Source: Synchiropus splendidus
Taxonomy: Eukaryota; Chordata; Actinopteri; Syngnathiformes; Callionymidae
Direction of reading: 5' to 3'
Assembly (NCBI RefSeq): GCF_027744825.2
Contig: NC_071345.1
Location: forward strand, 5,860,001 to 5,924,000
Length of the DNA stretch: 64,000 nt
The translations under genes were made by a program, and so were the position numbers. The notes under the pieces are model-generated. The model had not been told where the DNA came from. It saw nothing but the letters and a program-made list of their open reading frames with translations, and did no database searches. Shown one piece after another: positions 24,601 to 34,869 of the stretch; position 1 is the first letter of the stretch; each line of letters begins with the position of its first letter.

Positions 24601-25725
24601 CAGTCTGCTAATGCCCACAAGTATTTAGTTTTCTAACCGCACCGTAGTGGCAGGCGCGGAATTCATTATGGGATGTTTGTAAGTTTGTGAGCACGTCACT
24701 TTTAATCCAGTTAATTACGATAATAGAAGGGCTGGCAGGCGGACTCGGCTACCTTCTCGTATGCTAACACGCTAGCCCGCGAGCTTTGCTAACCAACGTT
24801 GATGTCGAATTGGCTGCTGCTGCTTCTCAAGCTTGGATTACAAAGTCAACAAGTGTAGATTAGTTTTACGTAAAATGGTTTCAACACTCAGTAGATATGA
24901 ATGATGTGTTCCGCCAGCTCATTTTGTCCAAATACTTCCTTTGTATCCTCCAAAATATTCCTGCTTATCACGACTTATGATCTTCACTCTCATTCTCTGT
25001 TTAAAATCTTCTATCAAATGGAAATGTTCGATCGAAATATTAAGTACTAATGACAACAGTAGAGCCAAACGTCACAATATTTTGCCACAACTGAAATATT
25101 TTAGATGAATATGGTATCGATAATATTCAATTTTGATTGTTCCATCATGACGCAAAGACATTTATTACCAAGTTCACATGATACATTTTCATATTTAGAA
25201 TACTTTGGATATTAAGTAAGTATTACTAATATATCAGTCTGTTAGCAATTGTTTCTTCAATATTTAAAAAAAACGATTTTTTTTACATATCAGAGAAGAA
25301 TGTTATGAGCAGTATTTAGTCATAAATTATTAATTTTAAAAAGCACATTTTTTTATTTTCATTCGGGTTGTTACGTAATAAAGTACTTATATTTGAAGCA
25401 CTTTGTTTGTGCTACTTTGGATCCGTTTTACGAATTATATAAACTTTAATTCATATTTTTTAAGCAGCACTTCAGACATACTTTAGCATTATATACAGTG
25501 CGAACCTGTTGCAGTCGGGCTGTAGCATATTTGGAATCCATAGCTTGATGTTTCGTCCATCAACATCCTTCTCTGCCTCATGCATGATGACGTTCTGTAA
25601 ACTCATCATGCCATATCTCTCCATGTCATCTCCTCCCATCAACCCTCCCTCCCTCCCCTCGCCCCTCCTCTGGGTCTGGAACGGGTCAACTACCCGTGTG
25701 GTGTGGTCTTTGCCCTCTGCGGTAG
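21617..25725 (+). other. cnih3: cnih3 intron 4
   Basis: A 4.1-kb intron. It contains one TIR DNA element (23595-24046) and an RFX X-box-like site (23260-23273). Otherwise it is AT-rich unique-looking sequence with poly-A/T runs (25261-25360). A C/T-rich tract at 25624-25672 and a short hairpin at 25681-25697 precede the acceptor GCGGTAG at 25725. Confidence 0.85.
23595..24046. mobile_element. TIR DNA element ('ttttcagactataa' type)
   Basis: Left end TATTTTACAGACTATAAATC; the right end, reverse complemented, reads ATACCGTGTTTTTCAGACTA. These are diverged versions of the widespread vertebrate terminus CCGTATTTTTCGGACTATAAG. The interior is about 450 bp and includes the palindrome GATCACGTGATC (about 23741-23752). 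No transposase is seen. Boundaries are good to a few bases; the superfamily was not determined. Confidence 0.6.
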
Positions 25726-25869
25726 GTACTTCCATTCGCCGACCGACACCAAGGAGCTGCTGTACGACCCGGCGTCGGTGATGAACGGCGACACGCTCAA
25801 GTTCTGCCTGAAGGAGGCCTGGTGCAAGCTGTCCTTCTTCGTCCTGTCCTTCTTCTACTATCTCTACTG
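25726..25869 (+). CDS. cnih3: cnih3 exon 5 (C-terminal loop and last membrane segment)
   Basis: 144 nt: one base completing Arg from exon 4, 47 codons, and TG of the next codon. The translation begins [20 protein letters not shown], continues [20 protein letters not shown] and ends SFFYYLY. It matches the cornichon C-terminal domain (RYFH.P.D..E..YD...[23 protein letters not shown]). KEAWCKL and VMN.DTL are CNIH3-like; CNIH2 has IMNADIL and KESWCKL. Unusual residues are G for A in VMNGD and L for Q in the normally conserved CQKE. The exon is GC-rich compared with the flanking intron. Acceptor GGTAG ends at 25725; donor GTGAGC starts at 25870. Confidence 0.97.
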
Positions 25870-26751
25870 GTGAGCGCGTGCTGCGTGTGGGAGCCGAGCC
25901 GCACCAGATTCCGCCGACTCTAGACAACACAGACATATCAGACGGTCTAGCAGGAGCAGGAGTGCTTCCCAGCAGCATGAGTGCAAATCACTGAATAAAG
26001 CAACCATTTCTCTAGCAGTCACATGCATACGCCCACCAGCTAGAGTAGTCAGGGTCTGCACACTAATGCATGTGATGTGGAGAGAATTTGATTCTTTACT
26101 TCATTGACAAGCACCAGCACAGAGCTCTGACTTGTTTTCCCTTTTCTCTGATGTCTTGTTGTCTCTTCCTGCCTGATGATATTAATCACTGCGGATTCTT
26201 GTTCCATGTGGGTGCTGCAGTGTGTGGAACCTGGATATATCCCTCTAATAGCTCTTTTCATTGGGAACACTGAAAGGTACAATCCTTATATTCTTCAGCT
26301 TGTTTTTCTTTTCCTTTTCTGATGGTTGAATTCTAGTTTCCATTGTCTCCTCATACCTTCACATTTGGTTGATGTGTGGCTGACGTCGAGGCCGTTCGCG
26401 GGGGAACCAAAATATACACTTTGATTTTCTGTCAAACAAACTCAATTCTGGCCACAAAATGAAACACAGACTTTCTTTATTGTGAGGGTTGTTTTTCCAT
26501 CCCTGGTGTTTTATTTGTGTGTTCCTCCTCACCCACCAGAGTCATTGAGTAGTTGTAGATCACTTTTTAGTTTCCCTCCATCACCCCTCACACAGTGGTT
26601 ATTTCTGTATCTCCTTATCTTATATGATTGTGCCATTGTATGCTGTGTATATATTGTATTACAACAGATGTATTGGGTATTATGGGATGTAAAATCAAAG
26701 CTTGGTGAGACACCAGCACATGGAGCCGCCAAGGGCAACACAAAACTCTGG

Positions 26752-26755
<4 letters not shown>

Positions 26756-26824
<69 letters not shown>
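26756..26824. repeat. (TA)n microsatellite
   Basis: About 34 uninterrupted TA units. The tyrosine/isoleucine-rich frames on both strands here are repeat artefacts. Confidence 0.98.
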
Positions 26825-26828
<4 letters not shown>

Positions 26829-28668
26829 GAAAAGAGCAGTCGCTGGTGTTCACAATGACCCATGCTACCAGTGCTAATATTCGCTAACTCCGCTAGTCTG
26901 TGGCTAATGTATTAGTTTGCTTTTTACCCTCCTAGAACATGTTGAGTTGCATTTGTACACCCCAAATTGGCTACACTATATTTACCACTTAGTCATGAGT
27001 ATCTGTTCAACAGTCTTGAGTCAAGATCCGAGAGTATTATTTATTCATTCATGTTGGCTAATGCTAAACTCTCAGCATGTTAAACACCATAATATTATCA
27101 TTATTAACTATATATCCTTCACATTAAATGTACTTGCTAATGGGAAATTGAACAAATTGGGTCATACCAAACATTAATAATAGTAACGAGAGTAATAACA
27201 AGTAATGACTAGTAACAACAAGATGATCAGTTTGCCAACATATAATGATGTAATATGATCAATATTTTTGATCAGGTCCTTCACTCCATGAAGTATTTGC
27301 CTTATAAATCATGTATCAAAATGATTTTTTAGCTCCAAACCTGGTGTCTGAAATACTGAGATTAAGCAGCAGTGGAGCTGGGAACCATGGTCCTGGACTT
27401 ACAGTACAGGCATTGATGTCCGACATCAAGTACTGTTCTAACTTCGACACTTCAACATGACTGACCATCGATTGGTTGACCTGCTGTATAGTTGATATTT
27501 GAATATTTGTTTTGCTTCGTGGTCGAATGTTTTGGTCCCTTTAAGTAGATGTCGACCCAGAGTGAAGTGAGGACTCCAGATCTGACGATAGTAGGGTTAG
27601 TGTGCAGGGATGAATGAGTGAAGGAGGAATCCAGCACGTCTGACTGTTCAGGCTGTTGCTCACCGCTCACGTGCACTGGAGCGTGCTCCTCCGAACATCT
27701 ATAGGAGGTAAACACCTGCATCAGGGCGCTCTCCCTCCTGGCATGTTGGCGGACAGACATTATAAAGGCTTATTGATTTAGTTTCACATCGCACTCACCA
27801 TCACGTCGACACCTGACGTGAAAGTCAGTGGACATGCAAACCCATCTGCCGCGTCCTGTGCTGTTGCAGATCAGTCTCCTAGGTGTTGTTCAACAGCCTG
27901 AAATAACAAAAACAGAGGAGGGCTTTTCTGATGTCGATGTTGTGAGGCTCAAATTTATTCATTTATTTAAGGTATTGAAACCATCTTGCTTCTTCATTTC
28001 ACTCCATCCCGCAGCTCCAACTCACGCTGGAGTCATCTGCTGCACCAGAGGCAGCAGCATCAGCAGTGAGGTACCAGCACTGTTGCTGCCCCCTACCGCC
28101 CCCCACAGGTCGAGGGTCCTTTCATTTTCAGCCACTGCGAGAGAGTGACTTGCACGATATCAGTTACATACATGACGGAAACCATATCACTAGTCTGTTG
28201 AAGGGTTTGAGACCAGATGTGTGTGAGTGTGCGTTTCCTTTTCCTCGCTTCTGTGACCCAGATGACTCAAGAGAATGACCTTAAGAAAATGAATTTTATA
28301 TTGGATTTAGTCTACTGTAGTGTGCACATGTCTCCTTCTTCATAATAACAATAAAAAAAATTTGCAACCTTGTGCCACTTAGGGACCATCCACAAACCTC
28401 AAAAGAAAAATAATGTTTTTAAGTGTTTAAATGAGCAGCCTTTTTAATGAAGAGTAGTACCAATATTTTCGAATGTTTCAAACCCATATTTTAAATTACG
28501 ATTATTACAATTTCATTTTTTTAACTCACAATGTTTTTTATTATGGTTTTTTTTCTCCTGCCTTGTTTTACATTTTTTTTATATTAATGTAATGCAATAT
28601 TTTAGATACATTTTCTTGGCTTTACTTTTGCAAAATTATTTCATACTTCTACATTTTAAAGTATTTGT

Positions 28669-28670
28669 AA

Positions 28671-28701
<31 letters not shown>

Positions 28702-28710
28702 TATTATTAT
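28669..28710. repeat. (ATT)n microsatellite
   Basis: ATT triplets with one ACT interruption. Confidence 0.95.
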
Positions 28711-29331
28711 GATCGTTTCCCCTTTATTTCTCAGTCACGTTTTTGCGCTCACATTTTCATAAAAAAAAAAAAAATAAATAACAAATAATCATAGTCATAT
28801 TTAAACAATGCTTTATTTGCCTGGTCTCTTATTTAGAATATTGAGAACTGCCCAGCTCCAAACAAGCACATATTCCACCATATTCACAGACAGATGCTAG
28901 AGGAGGGGATTCTGGGTCAGAAGTGATGTTCATATCAGTTACAGCAATAATGGCTGAAAATGAAGTGACCTGAAACCTGCTGTGTGTTTGTTGCTCTCTG
29001 ACAAGTCCTTCTCTCTCCCGAATTAAAGCCTCCACTCCTGTGACTCTTCCTGCACCTGTGACCTCCAGACTGTCCCAACTGCAACAATACATCACCACAA
29101 CAGCAGCACACATGAGTGGTGCATGCCCCCCCACGTGCACACACACACATCGCCGGCGGTGTTTTCAACCCTGTTAAACTTAGCCATCTGACCTTTGATG
29201 CTCATATGCAGTACTTTTTGAATTGAATGAAAAGTTTCAAGGGGCCCTATACTGAAAAATGTACTTCTTAAAAAAATAAACTAAAATATGGGGCCTAAAC
29301 AAAATGCTCTTTTGCCAACAGTTCTCATGAG

Positions 29332-29517
29332 TAGTGATGGGTCGATGAAGCTTCACGAAACAGTGTCCTCATTTTCAGAGGCCACCAGAGGGCACTGTCT
29401 GCTGTAAAACTTGAACGACTTCAGTTAAACCTTGCAGCATTTCTAAGCCAAGAGCGCCATCTGGTGGCCTCTGAAAATCAGGACACTGTTTCACGAAACC
29501 TCACTGACGTGTCACTA
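29332..29517. mobile_element. hAT-type MITE with paired CTCF-like motifs, copy 3
   Basis: 186 bp from TAGTGATGGGTCGATGAAG to CTCACTGACGTGTCACTA. The flanking octamers CTCATGAG / GTCATTAC match at 5 of 8. Both arms keep an exact CTCF-core match: CCACCAGAGGGCAC at 29382-29395 on plus and CCACCAGATGGCGC at 29454-29467 on minus, 58 bp apart edge to edge. This is the most intact pair in the window. Confidence 0.88.
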
Positions 29518-30373
29518 GTCATTACATAATTAGAACTGACTTCAATAAAGTTGTTGATGTAGCCCCTCATGTCTACAATAAACAGTAAAGAGCGCCACCA
29601 TCAGACCTCACAGAGCAGCTTTATAAAAGTTTTAACAATTGTCTTGAAACTTGAACAGAGTCACAGATGCTTCGGCCATTTTTTTTTTTTTAAACCTTTT
29701 ATTTACATAGTTGTAGCAGTGACACGGCAGTTGTTTATTCCACTGGAAGCCATTTTTGTATCAGAGCATTTCAAGCGAGGCGGCCATTTTGTCAACTTAA
29801 ACTCGAGTTAACTTTGAAAATACAAACTTTTTTTTGCCTTATTTTGATGTGAAGCTACTGTATTACAGTACATGTGAGGTTTGATGTCAGAAGAGAAAAA
29901 GAAAAACACTATAGGGCCCATTAATTTGTTCAGCTGCAAAACCTTTCTCATAATTCAAATTACTTTAATAATTAAATTAAAAAAAAAAAATCTGAGTGTG
30001 AAACTGTCTCCATGGTGACGACATCACCTCACAGACAGTCACCTGAGGTATACATTTAATATTATTTATGTTATTGTGAATTACTCTTGCGTTAGTTTTT
30101 CCCATTTGGTCCGTCACTTTTGCTAGTTGTTCTTATCATTCATGGATTTCTGCCCTGCCTGCTGAACTCCTCCTGTCCTGCTCACGCCTTTCATGTCCAG
30201 CTTCGGCCGCAGGTTTGTGACGCACTCTGTGAACCAAACCAGGGTTCTGTCCCCTGTGGTTCAGAGCGGCGGTCAAGCATGTGAGATTTTTTAGCTCCTC
30301 ATTTGTGGGTCAAACATTTCGAAGCGTGCTTGATGTTATTTTTCCCTCCTTCCAGCCATGAAAATCTGTTCGA

Positions 30374-30405
30374 CTCACACGCACGCACGCTCACACACAC
30401 ACACC
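30374..30405. repeat. CA/CG-rich dinucleotide patch
   Basis: ACACGCACGCACGCTCACAC-type imperfect CA repeat. Confidence 0.8.
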
Positions 30406-32419
30406 ACCGTTCACAGATGTGTAAAGGTAATGGGACATGAAATAAACAACAGCTGTCACTTGATATAAACTGTGCTTCCCTGGCAGTGAAATGTTTCACA
30501 CAGCAGGACGTCTGAAACAGGATTTCCAAGACGCTGTTGCCGTGCTTTATGTGCCAGACATGAACAAACTAATAAGAAATGATTTACTAGCCAGACTGGT
30601 GCAGTAAAAGTCTAATAGGAACTTAAACAGTGCATCACAGACTACTGTCTATTGCTGCAGCCACTATCTTCGACGTACCAGTAGCAGCATAAATATATGT
30701 TTTTAGACGGTCGCGCTACTTATGTCTTATGTTACGTTCAAATGCCTTTTTTTTTGTCACCAATTTCTAACAGTGTTATTAACACCTATGCGAAGGTGTC
30801 AGTGAAGGTCCGGCTCTAATTTCACTTCCTGTTGAAGCTTGTGTAACAAGTCAAGTTATAAATATCAAAGTACACATCAATTTACAATGATAAATGGAGA
30901 AAGGTGCATCACAAAAAAAATACATATATTAAAATAATAATCGACTTTATGGTAAGATTTATCACCCCAGAGATGTGAAAAATTTATGTAATAATGTCAA
31001 TAAAAATAAAGCAGAGAATTCAGATTCTAAATAATTTGTTTTAATGTATATATGTATTATTAATATAGTAAAATGATATAATGCTGAGAGCATTTTTTCA
31101 AAGCTAATAAATAATGATTATTTATTAATAGTACAAATTATTCAAGCAGGAAATATTACCTGAAATTGATACATAAGTCATAATGCATATTGTTATATGG
31201 AGTGTTAATATTAAAATAGTGTATATTTATTAGGAAATAAATTATGATGACAGATATTTTTAATGTAGTTAAAAGCACAACTTACTTTGATTAGTTTATG
31301 TGTTTTAAAAAATATTTTATTCTGTATCTGTTTGAACATGGTGGATTTACACGTGAGATGAAGTTAATTGACGCCATGAGGTTATATCATAAATGCCTGA
31401 AGAAACGAATAAAGTAGCCATTGTCTTTGACATTTGCTTCTGTATAATTCCGCGCTGAAATGATGAAAACAATGGTGATGTGAGAATCATCTCCAGAGGA
31501 CGAGTCGCTGTTTCCCTCTCTTCTCTGGCTGCTTCATACATTCCCACTTCCTCATGTGAATATTCAGCAGCTCGGCGTCTGAGATTAACGGAGGTGTGAG
31601 GAGCCGCCGTGGCCCTCGGGGATGAGCGCAAACATTTGGATTCATTAGTTACTGTCAGCGAGGTGGTGAACTCCTCTTGTCAAGTGGGAGCCCAGGGAGA
31701 CAAGTGTTACATCCTGGAGTTGCAAATGATGCCGCTGTACTTACAAGTCATCCATTACGCTCCTCTTGCAGGTGCACTTCTCAGATAACTTCCCAGCGAA
31801 TCACCAACGTCTTCCCTGCGCTCGCTCATCGCATTACTCATCGGCTTCTGCTTCTTCATTTTGCATTCAGTGCATGAGACAGCACAGCCATGCCAGGAAG
31901 GACTGACATTTCTAGGTCCTGGTAGAAACCAAAAAATGTAAAAGTAGTGGATATTGAGTGCAGTTAAGTGCCACCGTAAACATGATGTCACTTTATAAGG
32001 ATTTTGAAAGCACAGTATACACACGACCTTTAAATATGTCGGTATTACGATGCTACATCCATCACTCTCTTGTCACACGACACACAGTCGGCGCTATTAT
32101 TAACTGACCAGAAAGTTCAAGTGGCCACATGGGTCGTCTCCGGTCTGTTTACTATGAGGCTGTTTGGTTATTCAATCTTGCAGGCGTCTGCAGTCCATGA
32201 AAGTAGGGCAAGATTAGTGATCCAGAATTCCCTGTTATGGGAAGAGACTTTTAGCCTGCAGCCGCTCTCATTGCCAAGGAACAAAGTACATTCAATAAAT
32301 ATCTGCTTGATTGAATTTGTCGGTTAGTTGTTGCATTCGCCAGTGAGGCTTAGATATTTTGGGGGAGATGACGGTGATAAAATAACATTGCAAGTGAGGT
32401 GAGAAACAGGCAGGTGCAC

Positions 32420-32920
32420 TTGGGATGGGCATCGAGAACCGGCTCCTATTCAGGACCTGTTCAAAGTTCTCCGATACATGTAGATTGAGGTTTTAAATTA
32501 TTCACATGGACCAATAAAGACCTCAGTTTAAAAGAAACTCACTGTCAACAGTTCCATGGTTCAAGGGTCGCAGGGTTCATTTCTGTTTCAGATCCTGTTT
32601 CTCTGATGGTAAATGCTTTTTGAACTGTAAATGATAGTAGAGTTCGCTTGTCACTTGTGCAACACAGTAAACTGATCCAGAAGTTTAAAAACATCCTCTT
32701 TGATCCAGATTTGACTCTTTACGAATTCGTTTCAGTGAGTAGTATCATAAATAGAATTGCAGTAATCTAAAACAACACCCGTATTTATTGTACTGCTTGA
32801 CCTATTTCTCTCTTCTCCTTCTTTCCCCATTGAGAAATGATAAAAGAACCGCTAAGGAACCGAATGGTTAAGCAGTATAGATAATGGAATTGGAAATGTT
32901 AAAATCAATTCCCATCCCTC
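32420..32920. mobile_element. hAT-type non-autonomous element
   Basis: 501-bp unit with ends TTGGGATGGGCATCGAGAAC and, reverse complemented, GAGGGATGGGAATTGATTTT. It sits between the octamers AGGTGCAC (32412-32419) and ACGTGCAC (32921-32928), 7 of 8 identical, the target-duplication size of hAT transposases. The interior contains AGAACCGGCTCC near the left end and GGAACCGAATGG near the right end, typical of fish elements with this terminus. There is no transposase ORF. Confidence 0.75.
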
Positions 32921-33253
32921 ACGTGCACAGGCGTTTTCAGGGGGTGAGGGGTCAGGGGCTCCAGCAGGAAGGCAGGGCAACAGTCGCAAAATATTACTAA
33001 TAAAATTCTTATTCTTATTGTTGTTGGATCAGTTTGTTTGCATTTACGAATGCTTGAAGATTCTACCATTCATTTCTATTACTTCAGGACTTGTCTAAAA
33101 ACGGCCACAAAATCCGCAAAAATGTGACATAACACTCTATAAACTGACCGAAATAAATCAACCCTGATGTGGCTGTGGTGACACCACGTTTTCCCCAGAG
33201 ATATTGCTTTTTAAGAGATGCCCTACAGTGGCTAGCACAGTGCTAAGGAGCTA

Positions 33254-33270
33254 GCCCTAACCCTAACCCT
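33254..33270. repeat. Short interstitial telomere-like run
   Basis: AGCCCTAACCCTAACCCTT contains nearly three units of the vertebrate telomere repeat (CCCTAA). It is too short for more than a note. Confidence 0.7.
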
Positions 33271-33744
33271 TGGACCAGTAGCACCGTTGTTTTCAGTGCT
33301 GCTAATGTAGTTCTAAACAGTACTAGGGCTTCAGAATAAACAATTTATTTCTGATGCAGGGGGTCAGACGGGCCTTCTATGGGGAAGTGGAGGCTTGTGG
33401 TGGAACACAAATACTTGCACGGTCAGATACTAATATACAACATTTGGGTGGAATTGGTGTATGCGAGATGTTCTCCAACAAAAAAGGGGCTTTTTTCTGA
33501 AGTCGGGAAAAGGGGTTGATGCTTGAGCACCACTAGGTTTCTGTCTGTGCATGTGCCTAGTGAGCAATAACATGGCATCGTAATGCAACGATCACATGCT
33601 CTACAGCGGAGTGAGAGAAATAAAAATCTGTTCTGAGTGGAACATGAAAGCAGCCCCTAGCTCAGTGACTCTGCCTCTAATTGAGTGAAATGAAAAGATC
33701 TCTGTTGTCACTTCCATTGATTCCCGCTTCTTCTTGTGTTGCAG

Positions 33745-33772
33745 TATGATCTACTCCTTGGTTACCTCATAA
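33745..33772 (+). CDS. cnih3: cnih3 exon 6, C-terminus and stop
   Basis: The first base completes TG|T (Cys). The exon then reads ATG ATC TAC TCC TTG GTT ACC TCA TAA, giving CMIYSLVTS and the stop. The vertebrate CNIH3 C-terminus is CMIYTLVSS and that of CNIH2 is SMVYTLVSF, so Cys-Met-Ile favours CNIH3. The acceptor TGTTGCAG ends at 33744. With this exon, the visible coding sequence is 402 nt. Adding a 27-codon exon 1 gives exactly the 160 residues of CNIH3. Confidence 0.95.
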
Positions 33773-33959
33773 CTTGTCAGCGACTACAGAGACTGAAAAG
33801 ACAGGACGTTCAAAAGGGGAGAAAGAAAACCTGTGTGAGCTTTTCCTGGGGAAGAAGAAGGACATGATTCTGGAATGAACTGTTTACAGCGTTTCGTGTT
33901 GTTAGGAGAGTGAAGTATATCACTGCCTGGTTTGTACCATACACCCACACGGTCTTGCA

Positions 33960-33961
<2 letters not shown>

Positions 33962-33991
<30 letters not shown>
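33962..33991. repeat. (CA)n microsatellite in the probable 3' UTR
   Basis: About 15 CA units. Confidence 0.97.
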
Positions 33992-33994
<3 letters not shown>

Positions 33995-34471
33995 CCTCCT
34001 GGATAGGTTTCTGTGTCCGGTAGCAGCGACAGTAGCCCGGAGGACAAAGAGCACAGTAGCGTTTGCACAGTTTGTCTCAGGCACAGCAAAGGTGAAGCAC
34101 TGACCAGCTGCACGGCTCACCGACCCTCAGTCCCCCCCTCTTCAGGCCCTCGCCTGTCAGTCACAAGCGAGGGGCGGATGACACTGTACAGTAACAAGGG
34201 AATCTTTTCTCTCTTTGAACATTATGTGAATGGCTTTGTGACGTGTGCATTTTGGGTGTCTTCCTCTCTCCAGCTACGGAGGTGGACCATACCGCAAAAT
34301 GCCTTCTTGGTGTCGTTCTATAGTGTCGTTCTATTATGGGAAACTTTTCTGACGCTCCCACTGAAGTGAAAGCTTTTATATTAGAGGCACACATTCCTTG
34401 CACACGTAGAGAGAGCACAATTTTGGCAATATTTGGCAGTTACGGTTACCTTACAGTCGTCTAACCACACC

Positions 34472-34477
34472 AATAAA
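34472..34477 (+). promoter_or_regulatory. cnih3: Candidate proximal poly(A) signal
   Basis: AATAAA about 700 bp after the stop codon, with a moderately T-rich downstream region. It is possible rather than preferred. Confidence 0.35.
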
Positions 34478-34863
34478 GGTCTTCCAGTATGCTAACAACA
34501 ACCCAGCCCTGTTTGAAAACAGCTACGTCCAACTTTTATAGCTCGATTTACACCGTGGACCAAAATCATCTTTTCAGTGGAGTCCATTTCTCATGTGGGC
34601 ATCTCCCCCCTCATTGTTTCTCCAACACTGTCCCATCTGTATAAACGCAGCGGCCGTTTCATTCACGCAATTTATGTCAAGCTGTCTGATTTTGCTCAGA
34701 GGCACCGAAGCAGGGTGAAGAAATGACAGCGTGGACCTCGGGTTCATGTGTAGCACAGTCTTCTGACCGCCATGTCGCCGCGCTCCATTCCGGTTTTATT
34801 TTCTGGCATTCAATCATTTTCTATCCTTGTGTATGTGACCAATTATGATTCGAATATTTATGA

Positions 34864-34869
34864 AATAAA
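34864..34869 (+). promoter_or_regulatory. cnih3: Candidate distal poly(A) signal
   Basis: AATAAA followed 25-45 bp later by a T/GT-rich stretch (GGCTTTTGTTTCCTTTACTT), the arrangement expected of a cleavage and polyadenylation site. This is the best candidate for the end of the gene. Confidence 0.5.

Larger units (their letters stand above)
25870..33744 (+). other. cnih3: cnih3 intron 5
   Basis: A 7.9-kb intron with a long TA microsatellite (26756-26824), an ATT repeat (28669-28710), one CTCF-motif MITE (29332-29517), a CA/CG-rich dinucleotide patch (30374-30405), a hAT element (32420-32920), and a short telomere-like run (33254-33270). AT-rich unique-looking DNA fills 30750-31360. The acceptor GTGTTGCAG ends at 33744. 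Confidence 0.85.

Noticed and set aside
25472..25978. 168-codon minus-strand frame
   Set aside because: Shadow of cnih3 exon 5 on the opposite strand, with GC-rich codons giving few stops.
26482..26877. 131-codon frame with Tyr-Ile repeats
   Set aside because: Created by the TA microsatellite.
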